DNA of 64,000 nt from Leucaena leucocephala. Taxonomy: Eukaryota > Streptophyta > Magnoliopsida > Fabales > Fabaceae. Under the pieces are notes generated by a model. That model saw only the letters and a program-made list of their open reading frames with translations. It searched no databases and was not told where the DNA came from. Location of the stretch: assembly GCA_037074615.1 (NCBI GenBank), contig CM073522.1, forward strand, positions 29,510,962-29,574,961. The letters run 5' to 3'. Made by a program: the position numbers and the translations under genes. Positions 22,701 to 35,153 of this stretch are shown piece after piece (the first letter of the stretch is position 1; each line of letters begins with the position of its first letter).

Positions 22701-23969
22701 AATGGAGAAGGATATTCTGACCATTACAAAACTACAATGACGTGAAGATTACACGTCACTCTGTAAAGAAGTCAAGAGGAATTCAAAAGTTACGCAACTA
22801 ACCTTTCCTGTTGACTGTCCATAGCCAGAGTAATCATAACTGCAGAAAAGAACAACATAAAGGAGAGTTACTAAAATAATCCCTAGGAATAGAAAAACAT
22901 AGTGCCAGAAAAAACCATTTCAGAAAACATAGAAATATTCAAAACACACCACTTGAAAATAACTAAATCGTTCTCATAAATATTTTAACATGTATATAAC
23001 TAAAGAAGATCAAGACAAATAAAATCTTGAGGCGGCATTAAAGCGGATTTCCAAACTGTTCACAAGGTAGTCAAAAGCAACACTCTTAAGGTGGGCACTA
23101 AAATTCTAAAATTATAAAATTCAAAATGGGTTGCCACAGTTTAGCTTCTCAAGATTCGTAGTCTTGCAGGATGACAGCGATACTGAACTAGGGAACTTAA
23201 TCAAAAATCGTAGTTAAGAAATCAATTGGTAAGACCCATGAAAATTGCATTTTGCGTCATTACCGTTTTCCAGATATGTTAGGAACCTTCCTGTTCTTGG
23301 AGGTACTTCTCTGGTTAGCAGAGCCTTTAAAGACAAAATCATGGATCCCAGAATAACACGATAATAGTAATATGAACACGGGGAGCAATCAAAGCTGAAT
23401 TAAAGGACAAACTGTCGCATATGGCCATTCCAGGAAGGAAAAAATGATCTTTAATACACTAATTAAAAAGGAAATTAATGATTGAACAACTAGGAGTATT
23501 ACTAACCAATCTATGCAACTCCCAGAAAAATGTATGCATCTGGGAACATTTCCACACAGTGTTAAGCTAACCACATAGTTGTCCATCTATAGTCAGCTCA
23601 ATTGAACAGCTTGAAAAATAACAGAAAACAGCAAAGAAGAAAGATCATATCATATTCATACCCCATGACATTGAGGCGAAGTCTCCTGCTCAATTCGACG
23701 AAGAGCTCAAACATCTGGCCCAAATCAGCAGCATTCCCATGTGAGTAGAGCATAGTACTTGTCGCCTTGTGATACTTAACATATACCGCTGCGATATCAT
23801 TGCCTCGCCGAGTTCGAAGCTTAAGAACATCAACGTTGTCCTTCATGGGAACCTCGGGAATAGAAAATCGACCATTATGGCCGGATTCGTTGGAGATTAA
23901 AGTGTAGGAAGGTGGGTTTGGGGGGAAGAAGGCGAATTTGGCGGCGATTGAAGAAGTGACTCCACCCAT
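19720..23969 (-). CDS. ABHD17: ABHD17-type alpha/beta hydrolase, probable protein depalmitoylase
   Basis: Five exons, in coding order 23969-23662, 22839-22803, 21271-21035, 20950-20903 and 20145-19720, join with GT-AG introns to give 351 residues. The N-terminus MGGVTSSIAAKFAFFPPNPP is typical of plant members. The hydrolase fold follows with SHGNAADLGQM (oxyanion region), the nucleophile Ser149 in YGQSVGSG, Asp214 in GTADEVVHWSHG and His243 in GGGHCNLELYPEF, so the triad is complete. ABHD17 proteins remove palmitate from membrane-anchored proteins; Arabidopsis relatives (ABAPTs) do this for CBL calcium sensors. Gly2 with Ser6 fits an N-myristoylation context, which could provide membrane attachment. 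The C-terminal tail of about 90 residues is polar, Ser-rich and ends basic (RFRRRKGLVW). The 37-nt second exon is small but in frame. Intron 4 carries a long poly-G (coding strand poly-C) tract. Confidence 0.9.
20189..20242. repeat. Poly-G tract in intron 4 of the ABHD17-like gene
   Basis: Over about 54 bases the plus strand is almost entirely G with scattered single A, including runs of 11 to 17 G. On the coding strand it is a C tract whose end lies about 43 nt before the acceptor of the last exon. It has quadruplex (plus) and i-motif (minus) potential. Run length could be affected by assembly error. Confidence 0.85.
20260..20795. repeat. Two-copy direct repeat in intron 4 of the ABHD17-like gene
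   Basis: Two copies of about 230-255 bp (about 20260-20488 and 20540-20795) share in order GGAAATTT..CTCAA, AATCCC, CAAAATTTATTG, CCAAAGGTA, TATATGTAAATGTCTTCC, AGGTTGCAC, CTTTAAACAAATTT and AAATAAATTT. They have diverged and contain no open frame. The left copy directly abuts the poly-G tract. Confidence 0.7.
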
Positions 23970-26900
23970 ATCTTCTTATCATCCAAAGGCCCCGGATTCA
24001 TAAAGGCAAGCCCTTTCGTGATATTTCAGTAGCAGCAGCTTAAGAGATAGGTATAAATGAATTAAGGAGTAGAAGGCGGCGCGTGGGAATGCTAAGAAGA
24101 TGGGAAACAAGTGTCTCAATCAATCAACTTTTGAAACGATGGAGGCTCTGATTTCAATTGTTAGATCGAGAGCGAGATTGCTCAATGCGTAGCAGTAGTC
24201 GAGTGGGGTTTCTTATACCGTGCGCGTGGGTTGAGCCAAGCAGGGTGAGACGTGAATATTTGTAAGGTATTTGATTTTAAAAAAATATTATTTTGTTGTT
24301 ATAGTTCTACGTTATGCTTACCTTACTCCTCGATATTAATAAATAGATTTTACTTTACAATTAAATAATAAATAAATTTAATTTTTTTAAAATTTTATTT
24401 AAAAAAAATAATAGGGTTTCTTATCTAGTCATATGAGAATTGTTTTTTTCACCTTTAAAAGATGAGAAAAGTTTAAGGGTTAATATATTGTTAGTATTTA
24501 ATGATGGAATTTTAGTTTTTATTCTCGTAACTTAAAATTATGATTTTTTATCCATATAATTTTATAAGAACTTGAATCGTAACTTAATATTATTAAATAT
24601 AATATAAAAAATAAAATTAAAACTTATTATTAAGAGTATAAAAATTAAAATAAAAAATTATAGAAATTAAAACTAAAATTTTGTATATAGTAGAACTAAA
24701 ACTATAGTTAACGTAGTTAAATTCAGACTAAATTATTATTAAACTATAGAACTAAAAATATGAATTAATATTATATGGATCAAAATTAAAATTTAATAAG
24801 ACTAACAATAGTATTAACCTAAAATTTAAAAAAAAAAGAATTAAAGAAAAATCCTCCATTAAAAATTTACTTAATGGAAATAAACTTTTATACATATAAA
24901 ATATTAGTATTATGTAAGTTTTATATATATAGAATATCAATTTTTTTATTTAGGTTCTTCCACTGATTAAATTTTCAATCGAGAATTTTCTCTAATTTTC
25001 CTCGAGTTTAAATCTTGGGAACATGAGATTTGAGGCACTAATTAAAGACATAATCAAACGGGAAGGTGCTCTTCTTACATTATAAGCGTGCTCCTTTTGC
25101 TGTAACACGTGCTCTTCATTGTTCATTGCTCCATTATTTATCATGACATGACATTACCACCCCTTTAAAATCGACCTTATCCTATTAGGGTGTTCATGGG
25201 CCAGGGCGACCCCCTACCCGGTGCCCTGCCTAAAAAAAATATGAGCTGCATTTTACAGCCCGATGCCCGGCCCGGTAAAAGCCCTAACCATTTTAGGCTG
25301 GGCATGCTCAAGTTGTGATGATATGCTCATGTTGTGAAAAAAATCTGCAATTATAAACTTCTAAAATAATATCATATTCATATGTCTTCAAGAGTTAAAT
25401 AATATCTATAATCCACTAAAAATAAGGTAACAAAAAGATAATAATTAAAGTTTTGAAATTCATTGCATATAAAAAAACCTTGAAGTCTAAGTAGTTTATA
25501 ATTACAACTTTACATCAATTTCTCAAATGTTGACAAGGATGAAGTATCTAAAAAAATAAAATAAATAATTATAATTTGTAATGTAATCATATTATAATTA
25601 ATAAAGTTAAAAAAATTAATGTAGTTATAAATATTAAAAGATGCAACTTACGTACTTAACTACTTATATTTCTAAAATGACCCTTTAGTCACCAGTAACT
25701 ATCATATTCTCCTTTCTAAGTGTAGCATCTACGAAGAAAATAAAAAAAATAAAAAAAAGGGGTGCTCATGGGCAGGGCAGGGCAGGGCAACCCCCCTGCC
25801 CGGTGCCCAGCCCGAAAAAAGCATGGGCTGCATTTTGCAGCCCGATACCCAGCCCTGCCCTATATTTATCGGGCTGGGCAGGGCCATTTTTTCGCGGACT
25901 CGGGTGGACATACCGGACCGTGGGCTTTATGAACACCCCTATATCCTATAGTGGATGCAAAGCCAGATAAATCCAAACTAGGCAAGCACCAAGCTTCCAT
26001 AGGGTAATTTCAATATCAAAAACCAAAATGAAAAATGGTAACCATGTGGAAAAATCAATATATATATATATATATTCTCCATATAGCAAGCAATGAGGAA
26101 CTGTTATAATTTTAGACTTTAGCAGTGTCCTTCCAAAGAAACAAAGTCATAATAACTAAAATTCTTAAAAAGGGGTTGATCACACAAGCACAGGCTGTAA
26201 AGAGTAATGTTATGAAAATCCTACTGCAATCCATGTGAGGAATGAGTCGCGGGCAAGGCAAACTTATTACAAAATTCACCTTATGACTTTGTTATAATCC
26301 CAAAAAAAAAAAAATCCTCATCCATTAATATAATTAGGATTAAGGTCAAATTTTATCCTAAAAATTATCATGTAAGAGTAATATTATCTTTAAAAAAATT
26401 TAGATTCATTTTAGAAATATTTAAAAATAAATAAAATCTTTTTAACTATTAAAAAATTTAATGTTAATTATTAATATTTTTAATAATTATGGGCGATATT
26501 TCTCTTTTTTGACATTATGGGGCGACAAAAAAAAAATTGAGGCAACATTGCTATAATTATAACCCTAGCATATTATTAAATATAGTGATAAGCACTAGTG
26601 TAATTCAAGCACCAAACTCTCATAGTAATTCTAACATGAAAAGATAAGTCCTAGGATATAGAGTTATGATATTTATGCAATATTTAGTACATAGAAAAAT
26701 ATGTTTTAAAAAGAAAATGAGAAATGTGTCTATCTCATGTTTTTTGTTGGTGCATTTTCTATTTTGTTCTTACAAAACACTTTCTTACATACAAAAAAAA
26801 ATTCTTAAAATTATTATTCATTGACATAATGTATATATATATATATAGTATGCACATAATACTTTTTTTTTTTTTTTTTGCATTTCTAATGTTTTTATTT

Positions 26901-28150
26901 CTCATTGCCGTTCCCTTTTTTTTATCCATTTTTCTTTTCAAAAATTTGACAATAGAGAATAAATAGGCTGTTTAAAACTTTATCATTGAATTAGTGGTCT
27001 TCTGTATTCGAGTTTTCTATTTTATTCGGTAACGATAGTTTCTTTAATTTGATCCTTTTTTTTTAACCTTCTCTTTAATTTGATCTTTCAAACTTTGCAA
27101 GAATAATAATTATTTTCATTCTTGTCATTCAATATAATATTCCACCCTTCATTTATTGATATATACCCTACAAGTTATCGTATAGCGAAGAGCCGAAGAC
27201 TATTATTTGGACAATTTTCTAACATTATTTGGACAGTTTCTACTTTTAAAACTGAAATGTCAAAGGAGAAATACTTGAATATTTAGGAAGTAATCTAACA
27301 TTTTTCCTCATTACTGCCCGTGGATTGTGATTCCTCCTCCATCTTGTGCTTTTTTTTTATTGTGGTTTACTCTACAAGCTTAATATATTTATCAACTAAC
27401 AATCAAATTTAATTTAAATAATAATAAAGAGACATTGCTACAATTTAAAAACTTCGGGGCAACATTGCTCCTGAGAGAAAACCTCTAAGAAAAATTTGTA
27501 CTTAACAAAAATGATATGGATAACACATGAACCTATCAGCTTAGTATATTCGGTTAACTAACAGTCAAACTTAACCTGAATAATGGTTAGGGTTAAATTG
27601 CTACGATTTAAAAACTTCAGGAGTAACATTGCATCAAAAAATATTTCAGCATAACTCTAACGTGTAAACTTTCAAGGCAAAATAAGACTATAACCTTTTT
27701 ATTAAAAGAGTGATGGTTGTATAGTTTATTTTATAAAATAATTAAATAAAAAATATTTTTAAAAAAAGCGATTATTTTAAAAAGATAACTCAAGTAGCTT
27801 ATCAAATTTTACCCCTAACTCAGCCATTCCTCATAAGGAATGAGGAAAAATACTCACTTTGGAGTTTGATCCTAAAGTTAATGTTTTTAAATGTTTATAA
27901 ACAAATAAATCCTTCATGTTTAAGGGTGTATTTCTATTTGAGTTGGAAAACTGAGTTTGGTTGTAATTGATTTTGAGTATAACTGAAAAGGAAAACAAAA
28001 ATAAAAATTAGGTAAAATTATGATTTTTCTTGAAAAATATCTAAACATTGCTTATACACGTTAAAATCAATCAATTATAAACTTAAAATTATGGTTATCT
28101 CATAAGTTATATCAAACACCCCAATACACACAACATTAATTATGAACCCA
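23970..28150. other. Gene-poor AT-rich region
   Basis: No coding region is supported. It contains the 5' flank of the ABHD17-like gene, a non-autonomous hAT element (25186-25941), a TA microsatellite near 26060, an A/T homopolymer region (about 26863-26879) and degraded AT-rich repeats (for example, related segments near 26530 and 27430-27610 sharing GCAACATTGCT). Small frames at 24752, 25729 and 26724 are low complexity or lie inside repeats. Confidence 0.6.
25186..25941. mobile_element. Non-autonomous hAT element
   Basis: The ends are TAGGGTGTTCATGGGC and, on the other strand, TAGGGGTGTTCATAAAGC, a typical hAT terminal repeat. A perfect 8-bp target duplication, TATCCTAT, is at 25178-25185 and 25942-25949. 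The 756-bp interior encodes no transposase. Two GC-rich segments (about 25190-25310 and 25758-25880) are direct repeats of each other (CCCGGTGCCC, GCTGCATTTT, CAGCCCGATRCCC) in otherwise AT-rich DNA, which suggests subterminal binding-site arrays or a nested relative. Confidence 0.85.
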
Positions 28151-30309
28151 TACAACTAAAAAAAGGTATTTAACAGCAATTAAAAGTAGCCTTTAATGGT
28201 AGTTTTGTGAGCAACATAAATTCTACCGACGTAATAAGTTCACGTTATAATGGCATTTTTTAACTATGATTAATTGTTATTTTTTTAATGATGGTTACTA
28301 AATCAACCGTCGTTAATTATACTCTATTACCCCATTCTTTGTTACTCTGATATTTTACTTCTAATGGCAGTTGTTCAACAGCCAACCATACTTAATTGTA
28401 GACTTTCCATTATGGTTCTCCAGTTAACCGTCATGAAAAGATATTTTTTATATATTTTTTTGCTAATTTTTTCATTTTAGTCTGAACCGTTGTGACAAGA
28501 TATAATTTTTACCTTTTTCATTCATTTTTCATTTTATGACATCCTATATTTAGCAAAATCAAGACAGACCAATTTTTAGGCATAAAAGTATGCAGTTAAC
28601 AATGCCAAAATCTAAATGGTAATAAAAAATCCAAATGAACCAAAAATCCGAAATAGTAAACTTTCAATGAACCAAATAGCTCTTTATATTGAAGGAATTC
28701 GGGCATATCTGAGATGTAGACCAGTTTCTCCGGCATCCATGCAATAACCCAGTCACTCTGATGGACTCGGATATTCGAATACAGCAAATACACATCAAGA
28801 AAAGAAGAGAGAGAGAGTAGAGAGAAAAATTTCAAAGAGGAGAGAAAATATATGTTATCTAAAAAAGGAGTCTATCTAATGATCTCAATATTAGAAGAGA
28901 TCTACCAAAAGATACTCCCTTATTTCTCTCTCTCAATCCCACGTCAGTACCCCACAGAATCCCACGTCTCCATTAAAATTTTGAATAAAAGGGAATAAAA
29001 GTGGATAACAACCTAGACTTTTGGTTATTATCACTTGAGCCCCAAATTATATGGACTTAAGTTCAATCTACCAAAGGTGGATCTGAGGTTAAATTCTAAT
29101 ATCTCTTACTCACACTTGATGGACTTGATACCTTGGGCCTAGCCTCTTTATCTTTTTTCTTTTATACTAAGTACTTTGCTGTGACCGCGTGGACATGACG
29201 TCTTCACTTACCTGCTTGAATTCAATAACATACCTTATAAGTCCCAAATTTACTGATATACACTATAGCCAATCTAATCCTTTTCGAATAAATACCTAAC
29301 TAATATTGCTTTTTTTTGTAAACCCAGTGTCCACACTTATGAAAATGAAATATCATATAGGACATGTCATAAACATTAGCATATGTGTATATATTGTAAG
29401 TAATATTCCTTTCCTATATATATCACTTTGATATGGATCAACTGCTTTCTTAATGTAATTCTTTAGATCGTATTTATCATGATTGCATGATATATGCTAA
29501 TAGGAGTCAATGAATAAACAAGTACTACAAAAAATTCAAAATGTATTGAACAAATAGGAATCAATATATTGAATAAGCCAATTAACAACAAAAGTTCCAA
29601 TCACAATATATTATTTTTTAAAATTCGTAAAAACACACACATAAACAAAAAGGAACCAATGTAACTATCCAAACACTAGAAAATTTAAGTCTTGAATACA
29701 ATTAACTATCTAGCCCATATGATCTATTACACTTTATAAACAACAAACAAACAAAAAAGTAAGAAAAATAAGCAAAAAATGAAAGAAAACGACGACTTAC
29801 AAAAATCAACATGTTAACAACAGAGAACATGATGAGAGTGGTGGCATCGGAAAGACGTGAGTGGTGGAACCGGAAAAAGGAGGAATAGGCCAGAAAGTAA
29901 ACTTCATCAAGGTCTGTGGTGATGGGGAAGGAGAGAGGGACCACAATGGCTGTTAAAAAGTAAAAGTAAAATTATAATCACGATAGGATTTTTAAAACTT
30001 CTAACAACTTTTCACAGCGATTTTTTAATTTTTCAGAAAAGAACTTTTAACTGGGGTTTTATGTAAAACTGCCATCCAAAGTATTTACCACGGTGTTTTT
30101 TGTCCAAGAATTTTGTTTGACTGACTTGGACTTATTTTCTACAAAAGCGCTGTTAGAAATTATTTTCACAGCTTTTTTAAAAAAAAACACCGTGGAAAGT
30201 ATTTTTAACAGTAAACTATTTACAAAAATCCAACCTCCTTTTTTTAACTACATTTTTTAGGATAACTGTCATGAAGTGACTCCATTAAAAAGTATTTTTC
30301 CTAGTAGTA
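28151..30309. mobile_element. Probable non-autonomous CACTA (En/Spm-like) element
   Basis: The left end reads TACAACTAAAAAAAGGTATT and the right end, on the other strand, TACTACTAGGAAAAATACTT. Both resemble the CACTA terminal signature with a T for the first C. The 3-bp direct repeat CCA flanks both ends (28148-28150 and 30310-30312). The subterminal regions contain repeated short motifs (CACGGTGTTTTTT, AACACCGTGGAAAGTATTTT, TAACAGT/C) as in this superfamily. No transposase is visible in the 2.16 kb. Small minus-strand frames at 28596-28835 and 29702-29944 have no recognisable identity. The imperfect termini leave some doubt. Confidence 0.5.
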
Positions 30310-33300
30310 CCAAAACCATATTTATTTCATAAGCTATTATTATCTTTTCAATTAGGTTTTCTAAGAATTTATTCGAACTCCCTCTTTTGATTAAATCAAT
30401 TTTCCCACAATCATTCTTATAAATCAATTTTACAAACTATTTTACTCCACTAATTCAAACACACTTGATGCATGTAGGAACTACTAATGGGAAATGTGAT
30501 TGAGGGTCTCAATTAATTTAATCAAAATACAGTTGTTTAGATACACCTTTAGAAAAGTCAGTGTTGGCCTTCAAAATTGATTTCGAAGGGTATTCAAACT
30601 AGCCTTCTGCAATATTATTTTAGTTCTTAATATAAGATTTAATTTTTATAATAAAAATTATATTATAAATTAGATCTTATATTAAAGACTAGAGAAGTAA
30701 TTAATTTTGAGAGTTAACTGTAATTATAAAATATTTCCCTTGACTTCAAGACTGAAAGTCATGTGTAGTTTTTTGAGTGCAAATTGCACTATAAACCTCC
30801 ATTTTTAAAGGGTGCAGGTTTAAGACTTCAAGTCATGATGCTTTTATAATAAAAAAGCTGTTACATCTAATTAACCAAACATCTTGAGTAGGCCACGGAA
30901 AATATAGATTCTATATAAACTAGTATTTTTTATGAAATTTCGCAGAAATCCCAAAGTGTGTGGAAACTTTCAAGGCCGTGTTTTTCAAATCTTACCATGT
31001 GAGACATACATGTATCTTTCGGCTCCTTCGATTCAGTGTTCATTTTCCCCCTGACGAAATGAGTGGGAAATGGAAGTGGGAGTGGACCCGCCGCATTTTC
31101 TCCAAATTTTCTTTCCACGTTGGGGAGATTTTGAGAAGAAAAGCTTATTCCATGGATGACCTCCCTCTGAATCACTTCCTTCTTTAGGTTCGTCATGTCA
31201 CAGGGTTTTCTTCGAATTATTTATTATATTTAATTTTGTTATTATTCAATCACAATTCATTTTTGAACTTGATTAGAGCTTCCTTTTAAAGTATAGGGTG
31301 GTAGACCTAATTTATATGTTTGAGTGTTTAAAATAAAGCTTAAACCCACCACCCAACAAAACTGATAAAAGTTCTTCGTTATGTAATTTGAATAATATAT
31401 CCTTCATTATGCAAATCATGAAGAGATTATCATACTTTTTTAGTAAAGTACTAACTGCCACTAATTCATAAGAGAATTACAAAAACAAAACAATATCGGA
31501 TATATAGACAAAAAAAGTTTAAGTTCCCTCATCACCTTTCGTCTCTTGATAAAAAGGTCAAGGTTGATCAGTGATATAAAAATTGTTGTTAAGATTATGA
31601 GATAACATAGCTAAATAATCAACAATAGTATTTTCACATGAAATGAGGACGTACGAGAGTAAACTTATCATCATTAATAAGATCTCTAAAAAGATGTACA
31701 CTATTACAACCCCTAGTTAGCAAATTGATCGCTTCTATGTGATCAGAAAATAGAGAACTATTTTTTCTAAAACCTTTGTTCTAGCACAGATTAAGGCCAT
31801 GGATGATTTTTATCAATAGTAAGAGGGACATTTGTCAAGTTGCAACTAAGTACATATGTTGAAACCAACTCTAATAACTCCTTCCTAGCCATTTCTTCAA
31901 TTATCCATCACGGAACCATCCACTTCTTCAACATTGATAAAATCCTCTCCAATTGGTAACAAGCCAGTTTTCTGGGAAGAGTTACAGTTGTAAAAAAAAA
32001 AACAGTTATTCTGCAAATCCAAAAGCATATCTTGCCGACTCTTCGAGTCCTCTTCTTTTTCATATCGGTAATTCGGACGTATACCTAATAAACTGCTCCT
32101 TCATTATAGGCTTTGAGGAGATTTAATTTAGAAGATTTAAATATTAATTATTTCTAATTAAAAATTTAATAATCGTATTTTAAATTAAACAATAAACAGA
32201 ATAAAATAATTTTTGGTGTCTCAGGTTAACCAATCTGTTTGCGAAAAAAATTATCAACCTAAAGTGGGAGTTGAAATTGCCTACTTTTTTCAAAGTATCA
32301 TTTGTCATAGAGTCGTCTGGGCATGAAGTCCCACAGTCAGAGAATTAATGAATTAAGTGATTGATATAACACGCAAATAAAATTCCTTTCACTCAACGTA
32401 CTAAATCATTAATCAGTTCGGGTCAATACCCAATCACGAATTCACGATAAAGATAATATCATTGACTTAATTTAAATATAAAACAATACTAATATATATT
32501 CCTGAAAAAGATTAATACTACCTTCAGTCCTTAATATAAGATTTACTTAACTAATTTTGGTAGATTAAGAAAATTAGTTAGGTTAGTTATTTATAATAAT
32601 TGTGATTAATTTTTCTAAAATATTATTTTTAATCATGTGCATTTGAACTATACTCTTAGTAGAAACCCTTAATATGTGGAATCATATAGGGATACTTTGG
32701 GAGAAATTATAATTTTAGGAGACAAAGTGAATTTGCGTCTTATATTTAATACCAACGTAGCCTTCCTATCTAACTCTTATATTTAGCACTATAGAAAATA
32801 ATTAAAAAGATATTAATGTATAAGTAAATATAAACATTCATGTGTAATTCACACATAATCCAAAAATTATTAAAGCACGAGCTGTTATTTCATACTTAAT
32901 AAGGAGAAAAATATAAATCTTACTTGGTTGATCTATCCTAAAAATATTGACTGGACTTGCCAAAAAATTAGCTCACCAGTTCACTATTGGCGATTAGACA
33001 ACCAAAATTAGATTTTAATAACATGCTCACAGTTTAATTTCAACAAAAAATCCTTAATTGCATATATCTTTTAATTTGTTGAAATTTACAGCCATTAATT
33101 TACTGATATATATATGTATGACTTATTAATTAATTTCGTTCATTTTGTCCGTTTATATTTGTTGGTAGGTCCTACTACAGAGATGCTATTGGTATGTTTC
33201 TTGCTTTTTTTTCCAAAGTGTTGACTCTAAGACGGTGTGTATAATGAAATAGCAATATAGAGAAATATCAATGAATTAGTCATACCCTCCATTAAAAAGT

Positions 33301-33670
33301 CTTGCAAGAAAATTGAATTGTTCCTCCACATATACACATACCCTGGCCATTTTCACATCTATTTTTTCTGTCGATCACTTTGTCAGTTATCTCTGACTCA
33401 GTCCACCTTCTGGAACCTCATTTATGAGACTTTGATATTACCTACCGATTCTCCAAATCCTTGTGTATGTGTGAGCGATGCAAAGTATATTGTCTAATTC
33501 AATTGAACTTGTCACTTTGTTCTAGCTTCCCAGAATATCCCACCTCGACATTTCAAGGCCTCGTTTTTCACATCTGACCATTTGAGTGGTCACACACACA
33601 TATATCTTTCGTATGCACGCATACATCTTCCAACAGTTCAGTTTCATTCATTACTACTCTCGATCACGAA
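30310..33670. other. Intergenic region; right part is copy B of the segmental duplication
   Basis: No gene is supported. From about 31060 it matches 6700-9047. The segment 31240-31905 is specific to this copy and holds no recognisable gene. The frame at 30930-31196 (minus) has a counterpart at 6587-6832, which only reflects the duplication. Confidence 0.6.
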
Positions 33671-34640
33671 ATGAATCCTTCTGATCTTCCCCAATGTTCC
33701 GTCTTCTTCCTTCCACTCTTACTTTTCATTATAACAGTTCAAGCCGATCATAGCTTCACAAATTGCAGCAGCCGATTCAGCTGTGGAATCGTCAATAACG
33801 TGGGGTATCCATTCTGGGGAGACAACAGGGCAGATTATTGTGGTCAACCTGGTTTCGAATTGGCTTGCCAAGGAAATGATCCAAAGCTGATCGTAAAGTC
33901 CATCACTTATCGGATTCTGAGTTTCAACTCGAATAATCAGAGTCTCAAAGTGGTTAGGGATGATTATTGGACAACCCTATGTCCAAGTCAATACAAAAAC
34001 ACTAACTTTGTTTCCACCATGTTCGAGCTTGTTGATGGGTTTCAAGAAATGGTGTTGCTTTATGATTGCATCGACACTTTTAGTATGGTTCAGTTCACGA
34101 CTTCATCTGGCACGGAGTGTTCCATTAGTAGCGGATCGAAGCGAAACGTCTACTACGGGAAATTATCTGACACTAGTATCGATTTGACAGGAGTTTGCAA
34201 GGTTGTTGTTATTCCTATTATGAATGCCTTAATTGATTTGGTATTTTCCCGTCAAAAGGGAATTAAAGATGCGATAGACGAAGGTTTTGAGTTAAGATGG
34301 AGTGTCGATAACGATGAGTGCAACAAGTGCGTCAGTTCTGGTGGACAGTGCGGGTATAGTAATAATCAGAAGTTCTCATGTTTCTGCCCCAACGGCCTTC
34401 AAGTAACTACGTGTTCTTCATCATCAGGTATGTTGATCTCTCCCAATGTTCATGAAAATTGCAAAATGGACCATTCTCATAATGCAACTGTTATTTAGTA
34501 TGAACCTAGAGATAGGTCATGACAAAAAACCTAGAGAGAAACTTTGCCTTAATTAGCCTAGCTTTATTAATTAAATAGTTAATAGATATTGTTAATTCTT
34601 GCAGGCCATTTAATCGGATGGGTGGTTAACTGGTATTTGA
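31060..34640 (+). repeat. Segmental duplication, copy B
   Basis: This is the counterpart of about 6700-10560, in the same orientation. The ectodomain exons differ by about 17 nucleotides in 757 by my hand count, and the upstream 1.5 kb is nearly as similar. Homology ends in the first intron, before any kinase exon. This copy lacks the two MITEs found at 9914 and 10263 in copy A. Confidence 0.85.
33671..34427 (+). CDS. LRK10L-like ectodomain exon (first exon of the second receptor-kinase locus)
   Basis: The 757-nt exon encodes a signal peptide, GUB_WAK and WAK_assoc modules. It is a copy of the exon at 9048-9804 with 10 amino acid differences by my count in 252 residues, including Leu15Pro in the signal peptide and Arg-Gln-Gly-Ser to Leu-Gln-Val-Thr near the end. 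All cysteines are kept. It ends with a good donor (CAG|GTATGT) in phase 1. The nearest compatible acceptor with a transmembrane segment and kinase is at 40769 on the same strand, also phase 1, so the two probably form one gene interrupted by a 6.3 kb intron. Without splicing, the frame would stop at 34498 and give a secreted ectodomain of 275 residues. Which product is made cannot be told from sequence. Confidence 0.75.
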
Positions 34641-34885
34641 ACTACTATTATTAAGAGGCAAGGGCTAGTTATCTGATGGATATTACTCAATATTTAGCCA
34701 CTAATTAACATGAGACGTTGATTGATCAGCGGGTTGGCCTTATTCCACCTATTAATTTTAATAAGTTGGACTGATTCTTCACCTAATATTTTAAATTTTA
34801 TCTGACTTTGACTCATCAGCTGACCGATTCAGCAGTTATCTCTAACTAGAATGAATTCAACTCTAGGATGTCTTTATAAATTGTA

Positions 34886-35153
34886 CTCCTTAGTAATTAT
34901 TGGAGTTATCTAACTAATTTTATTAAATTAAAAAAATTAGTTAAATTAATTAATATGATATATTTTTATTTTAAAATATCTTAATTATCATCTTCCTTAA
35001 CTCCATCCCCCCTCCCTTCTTTACTTAATTATTGTCGAAGAAATATCAATAGGAGTAATTTAAAAAATAAATAAATAAATATAAAAAAATATATTTTATA
35101 TTTAGAACTAATATCTTCTCCCCAATTAAGTCATATATTAAGAACTGAAGGAG
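34886..35153. mobile_element. Stowaway-like MITE
   Basis: The ends CTCCTTAGTAATTATTGGAG and GAACTGAAGGAG are flanked by TA (34884-34885 and 35154-35155). The interior matches the other family members (GATATATTT, ATCATCTTCCTTAA, ATCAATAGGAGTAATTTA, AATTAAGTCATATATTAAG). The LTR element at 35158 inserted directly at its right edge. Confidence 0.8.

Noticed and set aside
28596..29944. Two minus-strand frames inside the CACTA-like element
   Set aside because: They are short and hydrophobic with no recognisable domain. They are mentioned only as possible captured fragments.
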